The position numbers and the translations under genes were made by a program. Shown piece after piece: positions 42,501 to 55,190 of a stretch of DNA of 64,000 nt (its first letter is position 1; the number at the start of each line of letters is the position of its first letter). The notes under the pieces were generated by a model. The model was not told where the DNA came from. It did not search any database and worked only from the letters and a program-made list of their open reading frames with translations. The stretch spans positions 62,001 through 126,000 of the forward strand of contig JAVXUO010002601.1 in assembly GCA_033065855.1 (NCBI GenBank), written 5' to 3'. This stretch comes from Escallonia rubra (taxonomy: Eukaryota > Streptophyta > Magnoliopsida > Escalloniales > Escalloniaceae).

Positions 42501-45500
42501 AGTCGTCTTCTATCTAGTTGCCATCTCCACCCCGCACTTTTACAAGATCCATGAAATTACGAGGTATCGTCGGTGGTGGTCGACCCTTAGTTGCAGGAAA
42601 CTCCTAATATGGTGACGTTTCTCTCTCGGAAACTCGCTTTTGCGATCCCAAGTTAGGAGCTCCATGGGATCTCGTCCCAAGCCAATATGGGAACTCGATC
42701 CTGTTAGCTGGATAGAGATGCATGGAACAAGTGAGAGAATACTTGAAAATCAAACCCTTTTCAACTCATTCCTTGTTTCTCTCTTCCTTCAAGTCCTTAA
42801 AGACTCTTTGTCTGTTGTTGTTGGCTATGTAAACTATACTAAAAAAGTGATAATACTTTTTACGTATTTATTTATTCAAGCCGCTCCCTACCTCAGATTC
42901 TTCTTGGTGCTTACGCTCCCCCGCCCCCGTTCCCGCTCCCGCCCCCGCCCCCGCTTTGTGCAACTAAGGGTCGACCATCTGCAATCGTGGGTATCATGGT
43001 GGTATCGCTGAAGTTGGCTGTGGATAGAGGTGTCAAACGGGCCGGGCTTGTTCCGGACTTACTCATAAATATGAGGGCCCAGCCTAAGTTCAAGCCATTG
43101 GCCCAAAATTTAGGGCCGGACCCACGCCTGCCCAAATTTTTTTTAAAATCCTTTTTAATTTTGCGATAAACTTAATTTTATGATAAATATTTGAGTTAAT
43201 TACGCGATTGACCACTGTACTATTAGGCAAATTTCACTTTGACCACTGAACTTTGATTTGTGTCAAAGTGACCACTGGACTCTTTAATTTGTTCAATTAA
43301 GTTATTCCGTTAGGTTCAGTTAACAAAAGGTCCGTTAAATCATTTAATTTAGGGGCAAATCCGTCAGTTTCTATTCTTTTTTTTCTTCCTCTTCTTCTTC
43401 CTCCTCCTCCTCCTCTTCTTTTTCATTACGGCGCAACCTCCATTTCCTCTGAAGATTGCCTTCTGGTTCCCGTTGGCAGATCTCTTCAACCTCCCTTCAA
43501 TCTGAGTCAAACTCAAACACATTGCTGAATCGCAACCCAAATCTGAAATCAAACCACGTTTGACCGCACGAAAGGAGTTTGGTGAGAGAGATGCCATCGG
43601 AGATTGAGGAGGTCGAGCCGATCGATGGGGATTCCTCCTCCGCCACGGCGGGGTGACTGTTGGCGGGAGTGTGGTGGCCCATCGGCGACAGATCTGGTGG
43701 CTTTTTACGGTGGGAGTGTGGTGGCTGTCGGTGGGAGTGTGGTGGCCCATCGGTAACATATCTGGTGGCTTTGGGCACCGGTGTTCTGGTCGTTAGTTAT
43801 TCGGTCGGCGTTGGTGTTGGCGGTGGTGTTGACCAACCAATCGAGACGAGAGGTAGCGGTCGGCGCCGAGAGCGGCCTCGGGGAGCACGGCGAACTGCAA
43901 GACGTTGTCGGTGAGGAGCATGTCCGACAGCTCCCTCTGTATCTGCTTGGCCACCATTTTCACCCTCCTCGGATTCGCCATACACCTTATCATGCTTAAC
44001 CTCCTCGTTCTACCAGTACTGGTAATCGGTGTCTTTATACCGGCGACGGCCTTCGGTAATAGAATCGGCGGCGTGAATCCCTTAGTTTTGACTGAACATC
44101 TTTGAGCGGAACTTGCGATTGACGGTGCAGGATGTCGGGGAAGAGTAACGAGCAGTGCTTGGTGCGAGTGTGGAAGATGAAACAGAAGTTGCGGCATTAC
44201 AGAACGTTTCTGTGTCCCTGTTTCTTCTGTTCTTCGAGATTTGAAGAGAATGGATGAACGCGAAGGGGGGAACTTGCGATTTGTCGATGGTCGTCACTCC
44301 ATGTCAATTGGCGTGGGATTGGCCGGTGATCCACGACTAACCGGCGACGATGAAGGAGGCGGTGCAGAAAGAGTCCATCGGAATTTCACAGACATGGAAT
44401 AAAAAAGGAGAAAGAAGAAGAAGAAGAAGAAGAGGGGGATGAGGAAGAGAGAGAAAAAAAATTATTGAGTGACGGATTTGCCCCTAAATTAAAGGACTTA
44501 ACGGACTTAGATTTGACGGAATCTAACAGAGTGACTTAATTGAGAGCAATTGAAGAGTCCAGTGGTCACTTTGACACAAATCAAAGTTCAGTGGTCAAAG
44601 TGAAATTTGCCTAATAGTACAGTGGTCAACCGCGTAATTAACTCTAAATATTTTAATAGGCCTTCCTCCTTTAATATGGGCTTGGGACCGGCTGCTTGTA
44701 AGCAAACATGCGAAGGTACCTATTCTTTTTTATGCATAGGAAATTAATTGCCAAAAAAAAGTGAAGTTACCTAATCAGCATGTCCATATATATTCTTTAT
44801 TTTAAACATAGTTGATTCGTTTGAAAAATATCTAAGGCGACATATATTTTGAGAAAACTATATCCTAAGAAGTTGAGAAAAGAAAAAGAAAAAGAAATAG
44901 CCTGATCATCTGGAAGATCTTCAACGCTCGAATTGTTGCTCTGCTTATCATAATAGCTAGAAGCTATCGACTAATAATTAAGAAATGCTTGTAATTGAAA
45001 ATTTGAGAGAGTTAGTACCTACTAACAAACAAAAATGCACAAGAAAGCTTGTGTTTAAGAGATAGTTGTTAATTGTAATTGAGGTGTGAAGAATGTGAAG
45101 AGAATTAATCAATTAATAAAATTTTCAAGTCTCATAAAAGACCAAAATACCCTAAAACTAGCCATTTATAGTTGTTGGGAAGGGTAAATATGTAAAGCTG
45201 CATAAAAGAGTTGTTGGAATAAGGTTGGATGGGTGTGCGATGCGGACGGCCGAAAATCTTCAAAAATAAAGGCATCTCAGCCATCAATTGTGCGATGTGG
45301 ACGGCTGAGATGCGCTGGAAAAAAAAAAAAATCAGCCCTGAGTGTGGATTAGCCCCCAATACTAATACCTAATTAGTTACTGTTGTCCTGTCCTGTTAAC
45401 TAACAAGTTATGGGGGCCAATGCTCATTACTAATAATCATTTATCCCAATTTTTCTAGGGATAGCAAGCGCTTAGCTGTGTAGTTATAGAAGAGAAGGGT

Positions 45501-48500
45501 CAAATCACTACTAACGAATATGAACTGAAGCAGTTTTTGAATATAATCTGAATCATCACATATTACATATCAGATCATTTTTTGGTGATATATGGCAAGC
45601 CTCTTTTTATTTAGTAAAGCTACTGTCTATACTTTTTGCTTACATCGTGTATACGGGGGTTTGTGGCCATTGGGGCCTTAGAGTGATATCTTTTTATCTC
45701 TAATCTTCTTGCAATATAAACCGTGAAGTAAATAACTCACCAGTGCATTGATTTCTCACTAACTGTTGGTCGTTTGCTCTCATCTTTGTCCATCCCTCCT
45801 TTCATTTCTTATTAAGTTCCTGGTACGCTGCTATTCTATGGTACAAGATTCTATTATCTTTTTGGTTTTTTGCAGTACAACAGGTGAATCACAAGGGTCA
45901 CATACCGTATCAGTGGATTATAGGGAGTATAGGGGTTGTTTTGGCTCTGATTGTTGTAGTTGTACTTATCTTTGTCTTCTTGAGGTCGTCAAGTGCCAAA
46001 GATCCCGATGAGAAGACTTCTCCTAAGTTCCAAGTTCTTGGGACCAGTAGTTTTTGTTGTGCTTCCTGGAGATACAGCTGCTACAAATCTGGGGATTGGA
46101 GACAAGCTAATGGGGAATCAAGTGACCGTCATATAGATATTCCAAAAGGTTTGAATTATCTCACCATGTTTATTTGCTCATAAAGGTTCAATATATGCTT
46201 AAGTCTCTCTCTTTTTAATTACTAACTTTCTTATGATGAAAGGCATCCTTTGTGGCCAAAAGATTTTTGTCAGTCTTTGATGCCTTTTACCCCTAATGTT
46301 CCGTGCTCGTTTAATTTCCAGCTGGTGTTGGTACTGATGTCTTTGAAATGGAGAAACCTATGGTTTTCAAGTATGATGAAATTCTTTCTTCTACTGACGG
46401 TTTCTCCGATTCGAATCTTCTTGGGCATGGAACTTATGGTTCTGTGTATTACGGCCTCCTTCGCGACCAGGTATCAAGCTTTCTACTTTGTTTTTGGTAG
46501 TCTGTTACATTAAATAATTTTTTCAAGAGATTTACCCAGCAGCACCATTATTGGACTGTATTATGAATCCTTTCAGGAAGTTACAATCAAAAGGATGACT
46601 GCTACAAAAACTAAAGAATTCATGGCAGAAATGAAAGTTTTGTGCAAGGTTCATCATACAAATTTGGTAATGCCTATTACAGTTGCATTTGTGCCTGCTC
46701 CTCTTTTCCTTATTGTTTTCTATGTCGTTCTTCCTTTATTGCTTATGTTTCAGCAGTTTAGGGTTTGACTTTATTTGTATTTAACTTTATCAAGGTAGAA
46801 TTAATTGGTTACACAGCTACTGGTGACGAACTCTTCCTCATTTACGAATATGCCCAGAAGGGCTCCCTTAAAAGCCACTTGCACGATCCTCAGAACAAGG
46901 GTATGATTTTATATATCTGCACTGTTGTAGAGATACTGCATCGTTGTTTCTGATTAGAAAACGTTGCATAACTATGTCAAACTTGCGCTTCTAGTTCTCC
47001 AACACACATTGAGTTGGCCCAGAAAAAGGAAGGAGAAAAATTTAAGCCTTAAAAGCTGTTCTGACGGTGTTACTGCTTGAATTGGTTTTTAAAAAGAAAA
47101 GGATCTCAGACTACTTCTTGTTCAGAGTTTCAAGCTCGAGCCCATTGGCTCTGCTGTTATGCGCACTTAGATGCTTAGCCTTTAAGCTTTGGGCTACGCA
47201 CAGTTGTCTTAACGTGGAAGCATATATGAGTTGTGTGATTATCCAAATATCACCTTTCTGTGGATATTCCCTGGATGCTACTGTTTGTATGAGTGAGTGT
47301 TTGGTTTACCCATGGAAACACTAGGTGATATACGAGCATAACTCTGTCTTTTGGTTAGGTCATAGCCTCTCTTGGATCATGAGGCTACAGATTGCACTTG
47401 ATGCTGCTCGAGGTCTTGAATATATACACGAGCACACTAAGCCTCATTATGTGCATCGAGATATAAAGACGAGCAATATCCTACTTGATGGTGCCTTTAG
47501 AGCAAAGGTTCTTACCTATTTGCCTCATTGCTTTCTTGTTATTGGCCCCTAGTTTCTTATTGGTTTTGCTGGATACAGATTTCAGATTTTGGTTTGGCAA
47601 AACTTGTTGGAAGGGCCTGGGATGGAGAGGCTTCAACAACAAAAGTTGTTGGAACTTTTGGTTATCTCGCTCCTGAGTAAGTCTATGTACTTTAGCAACA
47701 GCAGACTGCAACAAGGTTTCTTCGCTATGCTTTACTCCCCTGATTGTTTTGCAGATACCTAAGGGATGGCCTAGCCACAAATAAGAGCGATGTATATGCA
47801 TTTGGTGTTGTTCTTTTTGAGATGATATCCGGAAAGGAGGCTATTACACGAACTGAAGGCAGTGTGATGAAGACTATTGAGAGACGATCATTGGCATCCA
47901 TTGTAAGTCCCGCTGTTGCACGATTTAGCAATATATTGGTTTGTAGGTCGTGCACGTAATGTTGTGTCCTGAAAAATGGTCATAAGGATTAGTGTGAACT
48001 AATGCAGATATGGATGATGTGCCATAAGTAAAATGTAAAAATGCTAGAAAACTACGAAATTTGAGACTTGTGGACATAAGAAGAACCTCTTTTATATACA
48101 GAAGTAAAAGCTTTTAGATTCCACTTCATTGAAACTCGTAGTGATCTTCAGTTTCTAAGAGCAGCTCTAGTTATACTTTTAGAGATTTTCTTTTCAACTT
48201 CCATCTCCTATTTTACGTTTGTAATTTGTTCCTGATTCTCCTTCCTGCCTTCTTCTAAAAGTGAAAAAGGCCAAATGACTATAAAGGAAGAAACTGAGAG
48301 AGAAAAAATAAGATGTGATATAAGTTCCTTGTCGGTGGTATTAGTGAGCATTAAAACCCCTGTATGAAGAGCACAATGAAAAACGCCATGCTTCTCAGAC
48401 TGACTACGCTTGCTGTGTAATCTACTTTTGAACACGTTGCTTTGCTGGAAATGGTCTCCTTCTAGTGTTGATGGCTGCACAGTGGGAACAGTAAAAATGG

Positions 48501-49876
48501 AGAAGAAAAGAGAGGAGCTTACAAGTGCAAGGGATTAGCAAGAAACACACGGGTTAAATTTGCGAATAGTCTACCCTGATGATAGCAGGGTACCTAATTT
48601 TACCAGTCTTTGACCACCAAGCACATCTAATATAGTAAAACATGAGTCTACTGACTAAGGGGGTAGTTTGGGCGTTTTTCAGAATTAGATTGGCTCATCA
48701 AATCTGTTGATAATATTTTAGCTTAGAATCCACAATCGTAAATGGAGCTATTTAAAAAACATGGATTCAACTCATGTACAAGGCTCAAGTTCCGTGGACC
48801 TGGTCATTTTAAGTAAAGCTTGAATGAAATGCTAATGAAAAAGTAGACGGCTCCATTGTTATAGTGAGATTTTAGCTAAGAAATCATAGAAAAATGACTA
48901 CATTTACAATATAGACAGGGTGGATGACCCAATACGAGTTTAGTGAACAACCAAACTCTCTTCACTGCACAACGAAATTACTATTATCAAGGGCACTTTC
49001 ATCTCTGTCTTAAGTTGCTACTTAGTTGATGGATTGCGATTAGTCTTTTCTCTTTCTATCAGCGCAAATCTATTTACTTTGTTGTAAATTGTAGATGCTG
49101 GCAGCTCTTAGGAACTCCCCCGACTCCATGACTATGCCGAGCTTGAAAGATCACATTGATCCTAATTTGATGAACTTGTATCCCCACGACTGTGTTTATA
49201 AGGTAATGTGTTTTTCTTTTCCTGGACTATTGATAATACACCCTGTGAAACCTTTCGCTCCCTTATTGAACCGGAATAATAGTAAAGAATCTGATCGAGA
49301 TTATTTAGCGAAAGACAGGGAAGGAAGGGTGGGTTCTTTCCTTGACATGAGATAACTAGGGTAGAGTATTCTGTCTCCTGTAGTTTTCTCTTGAATCTTT
49401 GTATGAGAAGCTTATTGCAGCCTGCACCAAAATTCTCATGAATTTTTGTATGAGAAGCTTAGTGCAGCCTGCACCTTTGGCTCATAACTTAACGTATTGT
49501 CCTTGCACAGCAATATGGCCATAGAGTCATGAGGTGAAATATAAGAGGGGCGTGAGGCATGGGTTATTAATATTAGTTCCTAGTCATACACATCACTTAA
49601 AATGTCGATACTCAAGCTTCTTGTTTAGAAATAAGCATTGATGCTTGAAATTAAATCTTTTGAATGGTACATATTAACTGACCTTTCCATTCTTTACATC
49701 AATATGCGCAGTTGGCCATGTTGGCAAAACAGTGTGTGGAGGACGACCCCATCTTGCGGCCGGACATGAAGCAAGTTGTGATATCCCTCTCGCAGATCCT
49801 CTTGTCCTCTGTGGAGTGGGAAGCAATGCTTGCGGGAAATAGCCAAGTATTCAGTGGGCTTGTTCAAGGAAGGTAG
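39597..49876 (+). CDS. LYK3: LysM domain receptor-like kinase, LYK3 type
   Basis: Plasma-membrane receptor kinase whose extracellular LysM modules bind N-acetylglucosamine-containing ligands. Eleven exons join in frame: 39597-40185, 41121-41198, 45876-46148, 46322-46470, 46577-46666, 46795-46900, 47359-47507, 47579-47676, 47755-47902, 49095-49202 and 49712-49876, giving 650 aa. The signal peptide is 1-22 (Leu-rich, AAA|Y). The ectodomain has C29, C36 and the CSC (79-81) and CGC (137-139) pairs typical of LysM receptors. One membrane segment spans 236-258. The kinase has GHGTYG (348-353), Lys368, HRD (461-463) and DFG (481-483), so it is an RD kinase with apparently all catalytic residues. The sequence, including the C-terminal [11 protein letters not shown], matches what I recall of Arabidopsis LYK3 (At1g51940), not Medicago LYK3. 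Intron 2 is 4.7 kb and holds nested transposons. Confidence 0.95.
40379..40400. repeat. (GT)n microsatellite in LYK intron 1
   Basis: About ten uninterrupted GT units. A second GT run, passing into a G-tract, lies at about 41909-41937 in intron 2. Both are likely length-polymorphic. Confidence 0.85.
42578..42976. mobile_element. Short TIR element in LYK intron 2 (family B copy 1)
   Basis: Perfect 18-base terminal inverted repeats: ggtcgacccttagttgca at the left and its reverse complement at the right. Near the right end is a cccccgcccccg-rich tract preceded by attcttcttggtgcttacgc. The same left word (cccttagttgca) and right-hand module recur at 60698-61320 in an intron of MMS19. No coding capacity. 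Confidence 0.7.
43591..43656 (+). pseudogene. Second captured fragment in the Pack-MULE: leader and short first exon
   Basis: An ATG after gtgagagag opens 21 codons ([20 protein letters not shown], then Gly and a stop). The preceding 200 bases look like a plant 5'-UTR. The composition differs from the RBFA fragment, and the orientation is opposite. It looks like the start of another gene, which I cannot identify. Confidence 0.35.
43844..44197 (-). pseudogene. RBFA: Captured 5' fragment of chloroplast ribosome-binding factor A
   Basis: On the minus strand ATG 44197 opens a frame of 134 codons. Residues 1-70 look like a chloroplast transit peptide. Residues 73-118 ([43 protein letters not shown]) match the start of plant RBFA, which binds 30S ribosomal subunits during 16S rRNA maturation. 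Similarity stops after DRYLSS, probably an exon end; the last 16 residues ([16 protein letters not shown]) are unrelated, and the rest of the KH-like domain is missing. There is no internal stop, so the capture may be recent or by chance undamaged. It is antisense to the host LYK gene. Confidence 0.85.
49382..49478. repeat. Local duplication in LYK intron 10
   Basis: The phrase tttgtatgagaagctta(t/g)tgcagcctgcacc appears twice, about 50 bases apart, in the last intron of the LYK gene. Confidence 0.8.
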
Positions 49877-52123
49877 CTTGGCTCCCCCTTCTCTGGTACA
49901 ATCAAAGAAATCTTTATAGTTGTGTGTATAGTTGCATAGCTAATATGGTAACAGGGACACTCATACGACATATGTCCCCTGTGTTCTCTCTTTTTGTAGT
50001 TCCTTTTCTCAAAGGTGTATTCTCTCTGTAAGTTACTTTGCGTGAGGAAATTTTGCTGTTGTATATGACATGGTGGAGCTGAATGCGGCTTTAGGATTGT
50101 TCAGATATCGAAAAAGTTATCGGAGTAGAAGTCATACGAGTAGGAACCCTTTTCTTTCCCTGTAATTAGTGTTTAGACCTTTTGACTACTTTAAGATTAA
50201 TTAAATCAGCATGTTGATTTGAAAAGTTTGAATCCTGTAGGGTACGGTGTAGTTGTGAATTGGCCCTTACTTGGCGGTGTTTAAAATCTTTGCTTTAGCG
50301 ATAAAGTAGGAAACACATTATCTAGGATGGACCCTTCCCCGTACGTGATTTGCGGTGCAATATGTACAATCAATTCTAGTTTTCGATCCTAAAGTGAGGC
50401 ATCTCTCCACCTGGAAAGAGGAATAGAATGAAAAGCAACCCCCTTTGCAGCGGCACTCTGTTCATGATGATATGCACCTCCGGCTATTCAAAGGGTGGCG
50501 ATTTAACTGCGCTCATATCTATCACTGGAGGAACTGGGTTCATCAAAATATGTTTATGGTCTCAGGCACAACATTGCATCAATTGCATTTGCGTGGCGAG
50601 TCTATTCCAGGGGACCTTACTAAGGGCGTAAACCGTGTCGGGTATTTAGGTTCCCATTTTCTAAGATAATGATAGTCCATAAACACTTGCAATAGGGGAA
50701 AGGGAAGAAACCAGAAAACTAAAATGAATAAGATGTCCCTTGGAAGTTTTGCTTATGGCTGAATTTTATTTTCAAAAATGCAAAGATCTTGGCACCCGAT
50801 TATGTGAAATTCCTCGTCGAAGCATTTCTTTCTATTTGAAAGACCTGTAGAACATAAAAGTAACAAATGCCCGAGTCCCACCTAATCGAGTTCACTAACC
50901 AGCATGGGGAAACCAACTATCTAACGAGTTCACGCAGTTGGTAGGGAAGGTTGATCTCTCTACAACGTATTCTCTGGCCCTTTTTGATTTCTTTTACAGG
51001 TCGGACGCTATACAGTACTGCTCAATCCGTCTAGGAAGTAAGCAGTTTTTGGCAGAAGGTCGAAGATTAGATTGTTTTGCATGTCGGTGTTGTATTTCGG
51101 TATCTACAGACTTGACTCTTTTTCCCAGATCAGACTATTTTGTGACCTCGAGCGGATGTGTCACTTTTCAGGCCACCTTAGGCCGTAGGACGGGCTAGGG
51201 TGGTTCCCAGGTTAGGGGGTGTATAGGAGTCATGTACTTACTGTTGTTAGCTTAGTTCACTTATGTATGCATATGTACTCTGGTTTCTCTTTAATCTGGT
51301 TGATGGTCATATTAATGGTAGGGTTCTTACCCCCTTTAAAAATAAAAAAAAGGGTTCCCACCACGCCGTCATCAACACCGGCTATCAGTCACTGAGTCAG
51401 TGCTTCTTTCATATCATCACCTTCATGCCATTTTAGACTCAACACTGACCTTCATGCCATTTTAGACTCAACACTGACTTGGTTTTAACCCTTCCTTACA
51501 CCTCACATTTACCGCACTCTCTGGCGTGTCTATCTATGGCACCTGCTGCAAACTTCGGCATTAACTCTCGACGATATTTAGCGACATTTTGGGGCATCCA
51601 TCGCCAGTGACAATAATGCAAACGTGGGGCATCTACTGTTCGAGAAACAAGATGGCAAAATACAGTCTCGGTTATAATTTACTCATAAATTCAGGAGTTT
51701 AGTGATATTATCCCCTTGAATTTTGACGTTGATGGACGACAGTTCTCTTATACACTTAACGATTGGTTAATTAGAGGAATGGCATGGTTGCATCCACTTC
51801 TTTATTTCTTGATTTGTCATGCGTCCATTGTCGCACCGGGTAAAATTGAGGAAATAGTATACCGAAGAGGAACCAAGCCCCAATTTTGTAACATAATTAT
51901 TATTATGCTTTAAAGCCAAGTGCAGCTTTCTCAAATTATATACTCAAATCCCAAAAGGTCCGCAGCTTAACCAAAGCAGGCATATTGGCGTACATAGAGA
52001 CCACACATATACATTATTCAGAACTTAATCTTCTCTTGTTAGCAATAGCAGATACAGGTGCTGTGTGCAGCTTATTCTACTTATGGGAACCAGTTAACAG
52101 ATAGTGTTCCATCGGCACCACTT
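49877..52123. other. Intergenic region between LYK and the dioxygenase
   Basis: LYK 3'-UTR probably extends to about 50100. The dioxygenase gene converges from the other side, so its 3'-UTR fills roughly the last 150 bases. Between them, open stretches at 50428-50666 and 50938-51195 have no recognisable domain. A perfect 29-base tandem duplication beginning ccttcatgccattttagact lies at 51420-51477. Confidence 0.5.
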
Positions 52124-54628
52124 TTACTTGCATAATGAGGCTAGCACTCGGCGAGGGGGGTCAAATGGCCTTCGAGAGTGAAGAACTGCCAAATTATCGA
52201 TCAGCAAAACATCTCCCTTAAGCCAAGGAATGGCGACGCTTTCCTCGTCGAGGATTCTCAGACAGTCATAGATGACGTGAGCCGGAAGTGGGATTCCGTC
52301 TCCAAACGTTACTGCCTTCACTGGATCATTTCGTGCATCTTTCCAGCCTGTATAAGCAGCCACCATGCTGTTGAACCAAATCTTGCGCTGCCTTGTCTTA
52401 TCGAATTTGATACCTGGGACTGGGCCCATGATTGTTTTTACTCCATCCCCCATCCATTCCAACTTCATACCCAACTTGGCAGCCCTGTTACATGTTCTTA
52501 AGAGTCATGGACCAGAGAAAACCTTACATACAGTTCATAGACGAATACAAGATTACCAGATCAGAAGGAACTGAATACATAATGGTTATGGAGTTCTGCT
52601 TGTAGAAACACGAGTCAACAAATTTCAATAAAATTCAAGTTGTGGCTAAGTTAAAAAGAAGCTGCATTCTGGAATTTAGAGGGGCACTCATTTATTTACT
52701 TCACTTTAAATCACACTACTTGTACTAAGTATGACAGCTATATGTTAAGCGCAAGGAGACCAACAAAGAGATTTGAAGCTCCATGGAGGCTTTCTAGAAA
52801 CCTATTTCCATTTGGCCTGCGCATGTGGTTGCATTACAAGCATAGATTTAAGGTTGAGTATTGATCTGCAAATGCCACAGCTCTTACCTTAGTGTTCTGT
52901 ATAAACAAAAACATTACTGTTTATGGGTTGCCATAAGGCAGTAAATTATGTGACTAAAGGATTTGGGAATTTTTGATGTAGAAAGTGGGAGGGGTATCTT
53001 GGCCACTTCTGCACATGGAAAGGTCCATCAAAGCTGACTAGCAGTTACAGCAGTACAGGTGATGGAGTCACTAATATACTCGGAGAAGCTAGAAGCTCGC
53101 TTCAAATTAAATTTCAGTCTTCAATAAAATGAAGTGTTTATTACTTCAGCCCTCTGATGAGTGTTTATTCTGTAAGGACCGAAGGGAAAGGGATTGTTAA
53201 AGTCCACATTTATAACGTTTAGTGTCTATTCTCCAAATCTCAGAAAGGTTAGTCATGGTGAGGAGTGAGATCTATTTTCACAACAGCTATACAAACAGAA
53301 ACAAGTCATCAGAAATAAAAGATGAGGAACAAACACTGACCTTTCCTCGGCAACACTTTTGTCTTTAGTCAAGAATGTAGACCTCCAGCCACGACCAATT
53401 GGCGATGAAGGGTCATCCTCTTCTCCCATTACTCGTGTATAGATCAATCCATGCTCTTCTAGTCGCTCGACAAATTCTGGATACCTCTCTTTCATCCTCT
53501 CATATACGATATGACTGAGAACAATAGGCGTTTCCCCCCCGCTTCCTGGTTCTACTTCACAGAAGAAGAATAATTTGGATGGGTAGTCCGGAACCTGTAA
53601 CATGAGCCAGGAAAGTTCCGGTCAATCCTAGAAGCATCCATAGTCATAAAAGTTATAATAAATGGATTTTCAAGTTCCTGAGTCTACAAGCAACTGATGA
53701 AAATCTAGACAAACATGTAGCAATCAAACGGTTCTTAACCAGAAAAATGCAAAAGGTACCGACAGATACTCCACGTGAAGCTTAATCATTTACTTCTGCC
53801 TTCAAGTTTTAGCACCTTATCTGAATGGATATAACCACAGTCCACAGGGGAAGCAAAGAAGAGCTTGAAAACTGCTATTTAATCTAATAAATAAACTAGC
53901 TCCATCTTGTGAGTTGGAGCACATTTGATGCCAAGAAAAACTAAGAAAAGGTTAAGGCACAATCTCAGTCATTCAGGCTCAAGTAACTAAGTCCTAAAAG
54001 CGAAACTATTTTTGTTCTAAGCGGGGGTAATATGACCATTCTTACAAGGATGACACCGCCCCCAGCAACCGCGATAATTGGTGATCATTAGCTAATGGTC
54101 TGAAGTTCTAAACAAAGAAGGAACTCCACGTAGCATAATTGCAAAGTTTGAACCAAATTCAAGACAAATAGCTGAATACGCATAGACAACGTTCAACGTA
54201 CCAAAAGCCATAAAAATTTCGAACCGAATTTCAGCGAAACTGTATTCACAAAAGGGTACCTGAGACATTTCATGATGGAAAGGAATTTTCTGATCAGGCG
54301 GGGACTCATTGGCGGTGAAAACACGGCCAACAACGTTGGTCCGAGGGGCGGCGCCGCCAATATAAGGCAGTTCATCGTAGCCGAAAGCTTCAACCACGTC
54401 ATTGAAGTCAGAAGCAGAGTTTACGGGGAACCCTCTGAACAAAATAGCTCCACTTTTGTAAAGAAGAGAGTCCAGCCATGGCTTTTGATCTCTTATGGCC
54501 TGTGTAGTAAGAGACAGGGTATTAGGGAGCTTACTTTTGGGATTTGGGGTGAGGACTGCTGGGAAAAGGAGCTGATTGTATGGTTTCTGTTGAGGTATTT
54601 CAACTGCTGTGAAGAAGCCCTCTGGCAT
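52124..54628 (-). CDS. TfdA/clavaminate-synthase-like Fe(II) dioxygenase
   Basis: Predicted non-haem Fe(II), 2-oxoglutarate-dependent oxygenase of the taurine/TfdA family; the plant members (At3g21360 type) have no established substrate that I know of. Three exons join in frame on the minus strand: 54628-54260, 53594-53341 and 52484-52124, giving 327 aa, close to the family length. The iron ligands are recognisable: H118-x-E120 in PFHHEMSQ and the distal His310 in LAVLHSRRPF; Arg313 or Arg319-320 would bind the cosubstrate carboxylate. The family motif LFRGFPV lies at about 63-69. No signal peptide is evident, so it is probably cytosolic. The gene converges on the LYK gene. Nothing suggests it is inactive. 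Confidence 0.94.
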
Positions 54629-54794
54629 GGTTTTGCTTAGGTTATCAGTTGTTATCCTTCCAAATCAGTGTAATCAGGCAGAGCTATGGAATATGAATAG
54701 TTTGGCAGTGGGCATGTTTCTTCCCCCTCTGCTGTATTTGTGTCTAGATTCAAGGAGGGGGCAATGTTGGGAACTCAAGACCACTGCAACTTTG

Positions 54795-55190
54795 GTTGGG
54801 TTCTTGACGCTTCTATCTAACCCAATTCACTTAATTACAAAATAAATCAGGAAGTTTTTATAAATTTAACGCTTTTATCCAACCCAACTCACTTAATTAT
54901 AAAATTAATTAGGATGAGTTGAGCTCATATTATAGTGGTGTTATCTTGGGCTCGGACTTTTAAAACTCATTTGTATGATAACTCATATTTTGTTCGTAAA
55001 TTTTAGGGCTGCAACTTGGGTTAAATTTTTATGAATTTAACCAAACAAAATGTGAGCTTTTACCCAACTCAACCCAACCGACTTAATTATATAACGAGTT
55101 GGAAACGTATTATAGTGACTTTCTTGGTTTGAGCTCTTAAAATCAATTTGTGTAAAAACTTATATTTTGTTGGTAACTTTCATAAATAAG
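54795..55190. repeat. Degenerate direct repeat with ACCCAACC words
   Basis: Two units, about 54870-55010 and 55070-55185, share the order cccaac-tcacttaattata, gtattatagtg, ctcttaaaa and aacttatattttgtt. A cccaacccaaccc tract follows at 55336-55350. It resembles a decayed transposon upstream of the dioxygenase gene. It is not true telomeric repeat, which in most plants is TTTAGGG. Confidence 0.5.

Larger units (their letters stand above)
43193..44644. mobile_element. Mutator-like element (Pack-MULE) in LYK intron 2
   Basis: Complete element of 1452 bases. Its ends are gagttaattacgcg and the exact reverse complement. Each terminal inverted repeat is about 175 bases (43193-43367 and 44470-44644) and clearly alignable, with words such as gaccactg, caaagtg and aggggcaaatccgtca. 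It is flanked by a perfect 9-base direct repeat, taaatattt (43184-43192 and 44645-44653), the target duplication length typical of Mutator. There is no transposase; the interior holds captured gene fragments, so it is a non-autonomous Pack-MULE. It seems to have landed in older repeat sequence, as gggccggg/gggcttggg-type sequence lies on both sides. Confidence 0.93.
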
